In this document: positions 18,146 to 26,068 of the stretch, piece after piece | How the letters are laid out: each line of letters begins with the position of its first letter | How positions within the stretch are numbered: the first letter of the stretch is position 1 | NCBI RefSeq assembly: GCF_000971255.1 | Contig: NZ_BBMC01000003.1 | Span: forward strand, 62,001 to 126,000 | Direction of reading: 5' to 3' | DNA from: Demequina rhizosphaerae | GTDB taxonomy: Bacteria > Actinomycetota > Actinomycetes > Actinomycetales > Demequinaceae | Length of the DNA: 64,000 bases | Notes under the pieces: generated by a model | Seen by the model: only the letters and a program-made list of their open reading frames with translations | What the model was told of the DNA's origin: nothing | Databases searched by the model: none | Translations under genes and position numbers: made by a program

Positions 18146-19078
18146 CTACAATCCTGGCCGTCGTGACGAAGATGTGACCTGGACGGGCGGCGTCACCGCC
18201 GTCGGACGGGTGACGGGTTGGTCCGCGTACGGCGCCGACCGCTCCGCGACGAGGGCCCGCTGCGCGGCGTGGGCCTCGGCGGTCTCGACGATCTCCTTGT
18301 AGTGCGCGTGCCGCTCCGCCATCGAGATGACGGACAGCGACAGGTCCGTCCACTCGACGCCGTCCTCGGCGAGGCGGCCCCGTGCCCCGCACGTCGCGCA
18401 CTCCACGTCCCGGCCGCGCAGGACCACCACGTCGAGGTGGCACATCGGGCATGCGCCCGCGGGTCCGAGGTACTCCGCCTCGCCCAGCCCGCGGCCGAGC
18501 TGGCTCGCCACGTGGTGACCCAGCGTCCCGGCGCGCGTGATCGCCTCGGGGTCGAGCACCACGGACTTCGGCGTGCCCGCCCCCTCGACGACCATCTGGT
18601 CGACCACGGCGGTGCTCATCGAGAACGTCAGCGTGTGCATGACGGGCAGCGCGAGCGACTTCCACTGCGTCGTGAGCGCGCCGCCGCACGCGATGAAGCC
18701 CGCGACCCGGGGCCGCAGCACCCGCTCGTCGACGCGGAACGGCACCATGGGCTCGCCGCCGTTGCGGCGGACCTCGAGCAGGCCCTCGATGATCGCGGCG
18801 TCCGCGTTGGGGCCGAGCAGCCGGTCGCCGAGGACCTTGAGCCGTCCCGGCACCGTCCGGCTGATGATGGGCGCGCTGATGATCCACGCGTCGCACTCGA
18901 TCAGCCGTTCCCAGAACCACTCGGCGTCGTCATCCCCGCCGTCGAGGCGCAGGTCGTCGAGGCGGACGAGCTCGGTGTCCGCCCCGTCCTCCTCGGCCGC
19001 GCGCAGCGCCTCGATCAGGAGGATCTCCGCGCTGCCGCCCGGGTTGCCGCACGACAGGCCCAGCACCCGCTTCGTCAT
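18146..19078 (-). CDS. NADPH-dependent FMN reductase-like flavoprotein with zinc ribbon
   Basis: A 310-residue protein with an N-terminal flavodoxin-like fold (LGLSCGNPGGSAEILL as the FMN phosphate loop, then WIISAPIISRTVPGRLK). This is followed by a C-terminal CPMC...CATC zinc-ribbon-like segment, an unusual addition for the family. It is the last gene of a four-gene operon and follows the PanE-like gene closely. Its partner could be the FAD oxidase or an unseen monooxygenase (inference). The ATG at 19078 is chosen; ATG codons at 19084 and 19087 are alternatives. Confidence 0.75.
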   Translation of the reverse strand: MTKRVLGLSCGNPGGSAEILLIEALRAAEEDGADTELVRLDDLRLDGGDDDAEWFWERLIECDAWIISAPIISRTVPGRLKVLGDRLLGPNADAAIIEGLLEVRRNGGEPMVPFRVDERVLRPRVAGFIACGGALTTQWKSLALPVMHTLTFSMSTAVVDQMVVEGAGTPKSVVLDPEAITRAGTLGHHVASQLGRGLGEAEYLGPAGACPMCHLDVVVLRGRDVECATCGARGRLAEDGVEWTDLSLSVISMAERHAHYKEIVETAEAHAAQRALVAERSAPYADQPVTRPTAVTPPVQVTSSSRRPGL

Positions 19079-19083
19079 GGTCA

Positions 19084-20037
19084 TCATCCCCTTCCGTGGG
19101 CCGCCGTCGGCGCGCCCGTCCAGCTGCTCTCGAGGCCGTGCACCAGCGCGACCATCGCCGCGTGCCGCGGGGTCGCGACGCCCACCCGCGCGCCCTCGCG
19201 GGCGATCCCGCCGTTGAGCGCGTCGATCTCGGTCGCGCGTCGCGCGACCACGTCCTGGAGCATCGACGGCCGGTGGTCGAAGGCCTCCGCGACGGCCTCC
19301 TCGACCGCCTCGGCGGGATCGCGCAGCAGCGCGATCCCGGCGGCGTCGCACACCGCGAGCGCCTCGGCGATGAGCGCGTCGACCTGCGGGCGCAGCTCCG
19401 GGTCGGTGCACACCCGGCCGATGCTCAGGCCCGTGAGCGCGGCGATCGCGCTGGTCGCGGCGTTGAAGACGACCTTGGTCCACTGCGGGCCCCGCGCATC
19501 GTCCAGCGCGTGCGTGCGCAGGCCGCCGGCGGTGAGCAGGTCGGCGAGCCACCGCACCTGCGCGGCCGAGGCGGGGCTCGGCTCGAAGGGCCCGAGCCAC
19601 GAGTCGCCCGGCGCGTCGTAGCGGACGGTGCCGGGCCCGGTGACGGCACCGGCGGTGACGATGCTGCCGCGGATCACGCGAGGCAGGACCGCGGCGATCT
19701 CCTCCTCGTTGCCCAGCCCGTTCTGGACGCTCGCGACGGCGGCCTCGCGCAGCGCGGGGGCGGCCGCCTCGACCGCGGCACGCGTGTGCAACGCCTTGGT
19801 CGCGACGATCCCGAGGTCGCACGGGGGCAGGCCCGCGGCGTCCGTGAGCGCATGCACGGGGGCGACGAAGTCCGCGAGGCCGGTCACGCGCAGCCCCTCC
19901 AGTGCGATCGCGGCGACGTGACCGTCCCACGGGTCCACGGCCCACACCTCGACGCCGGGCACGCGCGCGAGGTGGGCGGCGTACAGGCTGCCGATCGCGC
20001 CGCAGCCGAGGACCGCGACCCGCGTCCGGGCGGTCAT
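19084..20037 (-). CDS. Ketopantoate reductase-family dehydrogenase (PanE/ApbA-like)
   Basis: A 317-residue NADP-dependent 2-oxoacid reductase family protein. The N-terminal VLGCGAIGSLYA is the Rossmann loop, and VATKAL and WTKVVFNAATS carry the conserved lysines. The C-terminal helical domain is complete. Its place in a catabolic operon, away from pan genes, suggests reduction or oxidation of a 2-keto/2-hydroxy acid other than ketopantoate (inference). Its start overlaps the HbpS-like gene by ATGA. Confidence 0.82.
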   Translation of the reverse strand: MTARTRVAVLGCGAIGSLYAAHLARVPGVEVWAVDPWDGHVAAIALEGLRVTGLADFVAPVHALTDAAGLPPCDLGIVATKALHTRAAVEAAAPALREAAVASVQNGLGNEEEIAAVLPRVIRGSIVTAGAVTGPGTVRYDAPGDSWLGPFEPSPASAAQVRWLADLLTAGGLRTHALDDARGPQWTKVVFNAATSAIAALTGLSIGRVCTDPELRPQVDALIAEALAVCDAAGIALLRDPAEAVEEAVAEAFDHRPSMLQDVVARRATEIDALNGGIAREGARVGVATPRHAAMVALVHGLESSWTGAPTAAHGRG

Positions 20038-21020
20038 TGCGCGACCTCCGCGGCGATCGCGGCGCAGGCGTCCGGGGCGGCGCCGCCGATCCCGATCCCG
20101 CCGACCACGCGGCCGTCCGCGAGGAGCGGGACGCCGCCCGGGACCGCGAGCACCGGCGTGGGGGCGAGCGTCGCCAGGGACGATGCGCCGGCGCCGAACA
20201 GGTCGGGGAGGGTGGCGCTCGGGGTCCCGAAGCGTGCCGCCGCCGCCGCGGTCGCCCGCGCGACGTCGACGCCGCCGGCCACCGCATCGTCCATCCGGTC
20301 CTCCCGGATCGGGTCGCCGCCGCGGTCGACGACCGCGACCGCGATCCGCACGCCGCGTGCGGCGGCGGACTCGAGCGCCGCGTCGCAGAGCGCCGTCGCC
20401 CAGTCGAGCTCGCGCTGCGCGCCCGCCGGAGGCGCGTCCCGCATGCCGAGCGCCGCCTCGCGTGCGACCTCGAGGTCCCCGAAGCGCTCCCGCCAGCGCG
20501 CGCGATCGTCGCCGTGCTGGCCCGCGTAGGGGGTTCCCATCGCGTAGGCGATGAGCAGGTCCTCGGGGTTGGCGGGCTCGCCGTCCGCGCTCACGGCCTC
20601 CGGGGCGACGCCCTCCGGCAGGAACGGGCTGACGGTCGCGCCGGACGCCGCGATCCCGGCGACGACGACCCCGTCGACCTCCACGGGCATGCCGCCCGCG
20701 CCGGGGAAGAGCGCCTCGGGGGAGGCGGCGACGAAGCCCGCGGCGATGGGCGCGGGCAGGGTGGTCATGCGGCGCAGGTGCTCGGCGCTGGGCACCTGCT
20801 GGGTCGCGGAGATCCAGGCCTTCGACCGCGCCCGCGCCATCCCGCCCGGCCCGCCGTGGTCGAGCCGCGCGGCGGTGACGAGCGCCCCGCTCGCGCCGAC
20901 CACCGCGACGGCGCCCCGCAGCCCCAGCTGCTCCGCCTTGGCGACGGCGCGCTCCACCAAGGCGCGGGCCTGCGCGAGGGGGAGGTCGCGGGGATGGGGC
21001 ACGTCGCTGTGTCCTTCCAT
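20034..21020 (-). CDS. Tandem HbpS/GlcG (DUF336)-like protein
   Basis: A 328-residue protein made of two copies of the HbpS/GlcG domain. Each copy begins with an acidic Ala-rich helix (ARALVERAVAKAEQLG, and ALCDAALESAAARG) followed by VAVVGASGALV or VAVVDRGGDPI, and each ends in the GG-rich strand region. Most family members have a single copy of about 140 residues, so this is a duplication-fusion. GlcG-like proteins accompany glycolate and diol catabolic genes, and HbpS binds haem. The role here is unknown. Confidence 0.78.
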   Translation of the reverse strand: MEGHSDVPHPRDLPLAQARALVERAVAKAEQLGLRGAVAVVGASGALVTAARLDHGGPGGMARARSKAWISATQQVPSAEHLRRMTTLPAPIAAGFVAASPEALFPGAGGMPVEVDGVVVAGIAASGATVSPFLPEGVAPEAVSADGEPANPEDLLIAYAMGTPYAGQHGDDRARWRERFGDLEVAREAALGMRDAPPAGAQRELDWATALCDAALESAAARGVRIAVAVVDRGGDPIREDRMDDAVAGGVDVARATAAAAARFGTPSATLPDLFGAGASSLATLAPTPVLAVPGGVPLLADGRVVGGIGIGGAAPDACAAIAAEVAQ

Positions 21021-21042
21021 CGGTGGGCGGTGCGGCTGGCGG

Positions 21043-21801
21043 TCACACGAGGGTGCGGCCGCCGTCGATGTAGAGGCATTGGCCCGTGATGAACCGGGCC
21101 CGCTCCGAGAGCAGGAACGTGACGGCGTCCGCGATCTCCTCCGGCACGCCGAGCCGACGCGCGGGGACCAGCGACTCGAGCTGCTCGCGGTGGCCGTCCC
21201 GGTCGAGGTAGGCGCGCGTGAGGTCCGTCTCGATGTAGCCGGGTCCCACCGCGTTGACGGTGATCCCGTGCGGCGCCCACTCGCGCGCCATCACGCGCAT
21301 GAGCTGGTTGATGCCGCCCTTGGTGGCCGCGTACGGCGCGTGGTGCGCGTGCGCGAGCAGCGCGGAGACCGAGGACACGAAGACCATGCGGCCCGCGCCT
21401 TGCTCGACCATCCGGCGCCCGACCTCCTGCCCCAGCCACCAGGCGGTGGAGAGGTTGAGCGTGAGGATCGACTCCCAGTCCGCGTCGCCGAGCTCGAGCA
21501 CGGGGCGGCGGTCGTTGCGTCCGACCGCGTGGACGAACGCCCGCGGCTCGCCGACCGCGGCGACCGCGTCCGCGACGACCGCGCGGCACGCCTCCGGCGT
21601 CGAGATGTCCGCGGTGAGGGGGACGATCCGGCCGCCCGCCTCCGTCGCCTTGGCCGCGAGCGCGTCGAGCGTCGACGCGTCCCGATCGACCACGGCGGTC
21701 CGCATGCCCGCGGCCGCGAGGCTCAGCGCGGTCGCGCCGCCGAGGCCGCCCGCTCCGACGACGAGGGCGCCCTTGCCCTCCAGGTCCAACCAGCCCGTCA
21801 T
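21043..21801 (-). CDS. Short-chain dehydrogenase/reductase (SDR)
   Basis: A 252-residue classical SDR. The nucleotide loop is GAGGLGGAT, the catalytic Ser lies in VFVSSVSALL and the Tyr/Lys pair in YAATK, with NAVGPGYIETD after it. It is the first gene of the four-gene minus-strand operon. The ATG at 21801 is downstream of operator site 3; the longer frame from 21840 would run through the operator and is not chosen. Substrate unknown. Confidence 0.88.
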   Translation of the reverse strand: MTGWLDLEGKGALVVGAGGLGGATALSLAAAGMRTAVVDRDASTLDALAAKATEAGGRIVPLTADISTPEACRAVVADAVAAVGEPRAFVHAVGRNDRRPVLELGDADWESILTLNLSTAWWLGQEVGRRMVEQGAGRMVFVSSVSALLAHAHHAPYAATKGGINQLMRVMAREWAPHGITVNAVGPGYIETDLTRAYLDRDGHREQLESLVPARRLGVPEEIADAVTFLLSERARFITGQCLYIDGGRTLV

Positions 21802-21831
21802 GTGCCCACTCTTCCTTGAGTTCTCACATCG

Positions 21832-21846
21832 TGAAAGCAACTTTCA
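21832..21846. promoter_or_regulatory. Shared operator, site 3
   Basis: TGAAAGCAACTTTCA is a perfect 6+3+6 inverted repeat located 31 bp before the SDR start. It is the best copy of the regional operator. Confidence 0.75.
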
Positions 21847-21940
21847 GAAACAGTAGGGCACGCCGGGCGCGCCTGTCCAGGTGGACGCGCCGGCGGTGCG
21901 GCAGGGTGGAATCGCCGCGCGACACGGGCTAGCATCCATG

Positions 21941-21955
21941 TGAAAGTCGCTTTCG
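21941..21955. promoter_or_regulatory. Shared operator, site 4
   Basis: TGAAAGTCGCTTTCG, followed by a second half-site CGAAAGTCGC at 21961-21970, lies 70 bp before the plus-strand operon that begins at 22011. Sites 3 and 4 thus flank the divergent intergenic region. Confidence 0.7.
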
Positions 21956-22010
21956 CAATACGAAAGTCGCCCGGTCCGCCGGGAGCAGGCCCGCACAAAG
22001 GAGTGCCGAC

Positions 22011-22088
22011 GTGACCGTTCAGCCATCGCACGCGACCACCGTGACAGGGGGCGTCCCGCGCCCGTCCGACGAGGCGGTGGCGCGATGA
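22011..22088 (+). CDS. Candidate 25-residue leader peptide
   Basis: A GTG preceded by a strong AAAGGAG (7 nt spacing) opens a 25-codon frame that ends in an ATGA overlap with the downstream SDR gene. The SDR itself has no good ribosome-binding site, so its translation may be coupled to this small frame. The peptide (begins MTVQPSHATT, rich in Thr/Pro/Ala) matches nothing I recognise. It could be a real leader or an untranslated region with a strong site. Confidence 0.45.
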   Translation: MTVQPSHATTVTGGVPRPSDEAVAR

Positions 22089-22855
22089 CGGGAAGGCTCG
22101 AGGGCCTCGCGGTCCTCGTCACGGGCACGGGCGGCGGTATCGGCCGCGCGACGGCGCTGGCCTGCGCCCGGGAGGGCGCCCACGTGGTCGGCTGCGACCT
22201 CAACCCCGGCCCCTCCGAGGAGACGGTCGCGCTCGTGCGCGCCGCCGGCGGCACGATGGACGCGGTCGCGCCGGTCGACCTGTCGACGCCTGAGGGTGCG
22301 GCGGCGTGGGTCGAGGAGGCCGCCACGCTCGCGGGCGGCGTCGACGTGCTCGTGAACAACGCGTCCGCGATCCGCTTCGGTGCGATCGACGTCCTGTCCT
22401 ACGAGGACTGGTCGTTCACGATGCGCAACGAGCTCGACATCGTCTTCCTCGTCACGCGCGCGGCCTGGCCGCACCTGGTGGCGCGCGGCGGCGGGTCGGT
22501 CGTCAACGTCGCGTCGATCACCGCGACCCGCGGCGCGTGGTTCATGCCGCAGAACGCGCACGGCGCCGCCAAGGGCGGGGTGCTCGCGCTGACCTACCAG
22601 CTGGTGGTCGAGGGCGGGGCGCACGGCATCCGCGTCAACGCGGTGTCGCCGGCCATGACCCAGACGCCGCACACGACGCCGATGCTCGAGGACCCCGACG
22701 GGCCCGCCGAGCAGATCCTCTCGCGCGTGCCGCTGCGCAGGTGGGGCCAGCCCGAGGACGTCGCGAACGCGATCCTGTTCCTCGCGAGCCCCGAGTCCTC
22801 CCACGTCTCCGGGGCGAACATCCCGGTCGACGGCGGCGCGGCGGTCGTCGGATGA
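22085..22855 (+). CDS. SDR-family oxidoreductase with His in place of catalytic Tyr
   Basis: A 256-residue SDR with GTGGGIGRAT as cofactor loop, NNAS after strand 4, and Ser in VASITATRG. The usual YxxxK reads HGAAK: His159 replaces the catalytic tyrosine while Lys163 is kept. The C-terminal IPVDGGAAV is normal. It is the first full gene of a five-gene plus-strand operon, and its stop overlaps the FAD oxidase start. Either a variant active site or a non-reductase role is possible. Confidence 0.82.
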   Translation: MTGRLEGLAVLVTGTGGGIGRATALACAREGAHVVGCDLNPGPSEETVALVRAAGGTMDAVAPVDLSTPEGAAAWVEEAATLAGGVDVLVNNASAIRFGAIDVLSYEDWSFTMRNELDIVFLVTRAAWPHLVARGGGSVVNVASITATRGAWFMPQNAHGAAKGGVLALTYQLVVEGGAHGIRVNAVSPAMTQTPHTTPMLEDPDGPAEQILSRVPLRRWGQPEDVANAILFLASPESSHVSGANIPVDGGAAVVG

Positions 22856-24249
22856 GCGCGGCGACGACGCCCACGGTGCGCGGCCGGCTCACGCTGCGCG
22901 GCGAGCCCGGCTACGAGGAGGCGCGCGTGGGCCGGGTGTTCAACGCGCGCAAGCCCGACCGGTACCCCGCGGCGGTGCTCGAGGTCGCCGACGCGGAGGA
23001 CGTCGTGGCCGGCGTGCACCTCGCGATCCAGCGCGGCTGGTCCGTGAGCGTCCGCTCCGGCGGCCACTCGTGGGCCGCGTGGAGCGTGCGCGACGAGGCG
23101 CTGCTGCTCGACCTGGGTGCGCTGCGGTCCCTTTCCTACGACGAGGGGACGGGCATCGTCTCCGCCGGCCCCGCGACGATGGGCGCGCTCGAGCTGGCGC
23201 CGTTCCTCGCCGATCGCGGCCGCGCCTTCCCGGGCGGGCACTGCGCGACCGTCGGGATCGGCGGCTACCTCCTCCAGGGCGGGCAGGGCTGGAACGGCCG
23301 CGCCAAGGGCTGGGCATGCGAGAGCGTCGTCGCGGTCGACGTCGTGACGGCGGAGGGCGAGCACCTGCGCGCGGACGCCGAGCAGAACGCGGATCTGTAC
23401 TGGGCCGCACGCGGCGCGGGCCCCGGCTTCCCCGGCATCGTCACGCGCTTCCACCTCCAGACCTACCCCGAGCCCGAGGTGATGTGGCACGACACCTGGA
23501 CCTTCCGGCTCGACGACGCGGAGGCGGTGATCCACTGGCTGCACGACGTGCTGCCGCGCCTCGACCGCCGGGTCGAGCCGGTGATGGCCGCGACCCGCCT
23601 GCCCGACGTGCCGCTGTACGACGGCGTCGAGCATCCCGGCGGCACCGTGCTGCTGCTCCACGCGACGTGCATGGCGGACTCCGCCGAGGAGGCGCGAGCC
23701 CTGCTGGCCGGGCTGGGGGAGTGTCCCGTCACGGGCAGCGAGCTCGGCCACGTCACCGGCCCCACCACCATGGCGCAGGAGAGCGTCGCGCAGATGGACC
23801 AGAACCCCGACGGCTACCGCTACGCCGTCGACTGCGCCTGGACCAACGCGCCCGCGGAGACGCTCGCGCCGCTGCTGCTCGACATCTGGCGCGAGCTCGA
23901 CACCGAGCACTCCTTCTCCATCTGGTACGGATGGGCGCCGACCCGTGAGCTGCCCGACATGGCCTTCTCCGTCGAGGGCAACGTCTACGTCGCGACGTAC
24001 CTCATCTACCCGGACGCGGAGGACGATGCGCGCTACCGGGCGCGCGTCCACGACCGGACGGCGGCGATCGCCCGGGACGGCGGCGTGGGCGTCTACCTGG
24101 GCGACACCGACTTCACGGCCCGCCAGGACCGCTTCCTGTCGCCCGAGCACTACGCGCGGCTCGAGGAGATCCGGGCCCGCCGCGATCCCGCGGGCCGCAT
24201 CGCCGGCTATCTCTGCAAGGACCGGGAGGGGCTGAACATCCATGCCTGA
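22852..24249 (+). CDS. Berberine-bridge-type FAD-linked oxidase
   Basis: A 465-residue oxidase of the FAD-binding PCMH/BBE family. RSGGHS and GGHCATVGIGG supply the His and Cys for bicovalent FAD attachment, typical of carbohydrate and aromatic-alcohol oxidases. The C-terminal BBE segment (SPEHYARLEEIRARRDP) is present. No signal peptide is seen, so it is likely cytoplasmic. The ATG overlaps the SDR stop, and VOC and MFS genes follow, so it probably catalyses the central oxidation of this pathway (inference). Confidence 0.87.
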   Translation: MSAATTPTVRGRLTLRGEPGYEEARVGRVFNARKPDRYPAAVLEVADAEDVVAGVHLAIQRGWSVSVRSGGHSWAAWSVRDEALLLDLGALRSLSYDEGTGIVSAGPATMGALELAPFLADRGRAFPGGHCATVGIGGYLLQGGQGWNGRAKGWACESVVAVDVVTAEGEHLRADAEQNADLYWAARGAGPGFPGIVTRFHLQTYPEPEVMWHDTWTFRLDDAEAVIHWLHDVLPRLDRRVEPVMAATRLPDVPLYDGVEHPGGTVLLLHATCMADSAEEARALLAGLGECPVTGSELGHVTGPTTMAQESVAQMDQNPDGYRYAVDCAWTNAPAETLAPLLLDIWRELDTEHSFSIWYGWAPTRELPDMAFSVEGNVYVATYLIYPDAEDDARYRARVHDRTAAIARDGGVGVYLGDTDFTARQDRFLSPEHYARLEEIRARRDPAGRIAGYLCKDREGLNIHA

Positions 24250-24667
24250 CGGGATCCGGCTCGACCACGTGGGCCTCAACGTCGCGGACCTCGCGGCGGC
24301 GACGGCCTGGTACCGTGAGGCCTTCGGCTACGCCGTCGAGCTCGAGGGCCGGGTCGACGCGATCGAGCTCGACTTCGTCATGCTGATCGAGCCGGGGGGC
24401 GGGCGGCGGCTCGAGCTGCTGCACCGCCCGGGCTCGGGCCCGGGCCTGCGGGCCGCCGACCCCGCGGAGGCCGCCCTCAGCGAGGGCTTCGGGCACGTCG
24501 CGTTCGACGTGCCCGGCCTGGACGCGACCTTCGAGCGCCTCATCGGGCTGGGCGCACGGTCCGTCATGATGCCGCGACCGTCGCCCGAGCCCGGGATCCG
24601 CATGGCCTTCGTCGCCGATCCCGAGGGCAACCTCGTCGAGCTGCTCGAGCGCCCGAGGGAGGGGTGA
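24242..24667 (+). CDS. VOC/glyoxalase-superfamily protein
   Basis: A 141-residue vicinal-oxygen-chelate protein with two beta-alpha-beta-beta-beta units. The metal ligands are suggested by LDHVGLNV, LELLH, FGHVAFDV and DPEGNLVELLE. This resembles methylmalonyl-CoA epimerase and lactoylglutathione-lyase-like proteins, but the family is functionally broad. It overlaps the oxidase stop by 8 bp and the MFS start by 4 bp, so it is part of the same operon. Confidence 0.85.
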   Translation: MPDGIRLDHVGLNVADLAAATAWYREAFGYAVELEGRVDAIELDFVMLIEPGGGRRLELLHRPGSGPGLRAADPAEAALSEGFGHVAFDVPGLDATFERLIGLGARSVMMPRPSPEPGIRMAFVADPEGNLVELLERPREG

Positions 24668-25917
24668 GCGGGCCGACGGCGTCCGGGCCGCCCCAGCAGG
24701 CTCCGCGCCACCTGGTCCTGCTGCTCGCGGCCTTCACCGCGCTCGTCGTGTTCACCACGGACGTGTACATGCCGGTGCTGCCGCGGCTCCAGGACGACTT
24801 CGGGACGAGCGCCGCCGCGGCCGCCGCGACGCTGTCCGCGGTGCTCGTCGGCGTCGCGGGCGGGCAGGTGGTGCTGGGCCCGCTGTCCGACGCGGTCGGG
24901 CGGCGGCTGCCGCTGCTCGGCGGCGTGCTCGCCTACGCGGCCGCGCACGTGCTGAGCGCGCTCGCACCGACCATCGAGGCGCTCCTCGCGCTGCGCTTCC
25001 TCACCGGCCTCGCGGCCGCGGCGTGCATCGTCGTCACCCGCGCGATCGTCGCCGACGTGTACCCGGGAGCCGCCGCCGGCCGGGCCTTCGCGACGCTGGG
25101 CGCCGTCGCCGCGGTCGCCCCGGTGGTGGCCCCGCTGCTGGGCGGCCTCCTGGCCCGCTTCACCGGGTGGCGCGGGATGTTCGTGGCGCTGGCCGGCGCG
25201 GCGGTGGTGCTCGCCGTCGTCGCGGCGCGCGCCCTCCCGGAGACTCATCCGCCCGAGCGCAGGATCGCGCCCCGTCCGGGTGCGATCGCGCGGGAGCTCG
25301 GCGCGGTGCTGACGGTGCGGCCGTTCCTCGCGTACCTCGCGGCGATCACCGCGCTCGGCGCCGTGCTCTTCGGATACATCGGTGCGTCGTCGTTCGTGCT
25401 GCAGGAGGGGTACGGGCTGACGCCCCAGCAGTACAGCTACGTGTTCGCGCTCAACGCGGTCGGCATCGTCGCCGCGTCGATGACGACGCGGCACCTGGTC
25501 GCGCGCGTGGGATCGGTGCGCATCCTCGCGGCCGGTCACGCCTCCTCCGCGCTGGGGGCGGCGATCCTCGCCGTCGGCGTCGCGACCGACGCGCTCGCGC
25601 TCGTGATGGCGGGGCTGTTCCTCGCGATCTCGTGCGTCGGCTTCGTCATCCCGTCCGCGACCACGCTGGCGATGGGTGCGTCCCGCGACCGCGCGGGCGC
25701 CGCGTCGGGGCTGCTCGGCATCTTCCAGTTCACCGCGGGCGCGATCGCGTCGCCGCTCGCAGGCGCCGGCGGCTCGCCGTGGTCGCTCGTGGCGGTGGTC
25801 GGCGCGGGCGCCGTCCTCGGGCCGCTGCTCGTCGCGCTCATCGGCGGGCGCCGCGCCCGCCGGGTCGATGGGGCGGCGCCCACGCCCGCGCCGGGGCAGG
25901 CGCTCGAGGGGGAGTAG
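24664..25917 (+). CDS. MFS transporter, Bcr/CflA-like
   Basis: A 417-residue, 12-helix major facilitator of the drug:H+ antiporter-1 Bcr/CflA type. TDVYMPVLPRL in helix 1 and GPLSDAVGRRLPLLGG in the 2-3 loop are diagnostic. The GTG start overlaps the VOC gene stop. As the last gene of the operon it may export a pathway product or toxic intermediate, or confer resistance to the operon's substrate (inference). Confidence 0.88.
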   Translation: MSGPTASGPPQQAPRHLVLLLAAFTALVVFTTDVYMPVLPRLQDDFGTSAAAAAATLSAVLVGVAGGQVVLGPLSDAVGRRLPLLGGVLAYAAAHVLSALAPTIEALLALRFLTGLAAAACIVVTRAIVADVYPGAAAGRAFATLGAVAAVAPVVAPLLGGLLARFTGWRGMFVALAGAAVVLAVVAARALPETHPPERRIAPRPGAIARELGAVLTVRPFLAYLAAITALGAVLFGYIGASSFVLQEGYGLTPQQYSYVFALNAVGIVAASMTTRHLVARVGSVRILAAGHASSALGAAILAVGVATDALALVMAGLFLAISCVGFVIPSATTLAMGASRDRAGAASGLLGIFQFTAGAIASPLAGAGGSPWSLVAVVGAGAVLGPLLVALIGGRRARRVDGAAPTPAPGQALEGE

Positions 25918-26068
25918 GCGACCGCCGCATCGTCGCGCGCGTGTCAGGAGGCTGTCTCCGGGTGCCGTAGTCTTGGCGCGCTCGACGGGCGACCGCAGGC
26001 GACCCACCTCAACGAGGACGGTGGGGCCCGGACCCGCCCCGGTCGAGCCCGAAGGGACCCCGGCCTCC

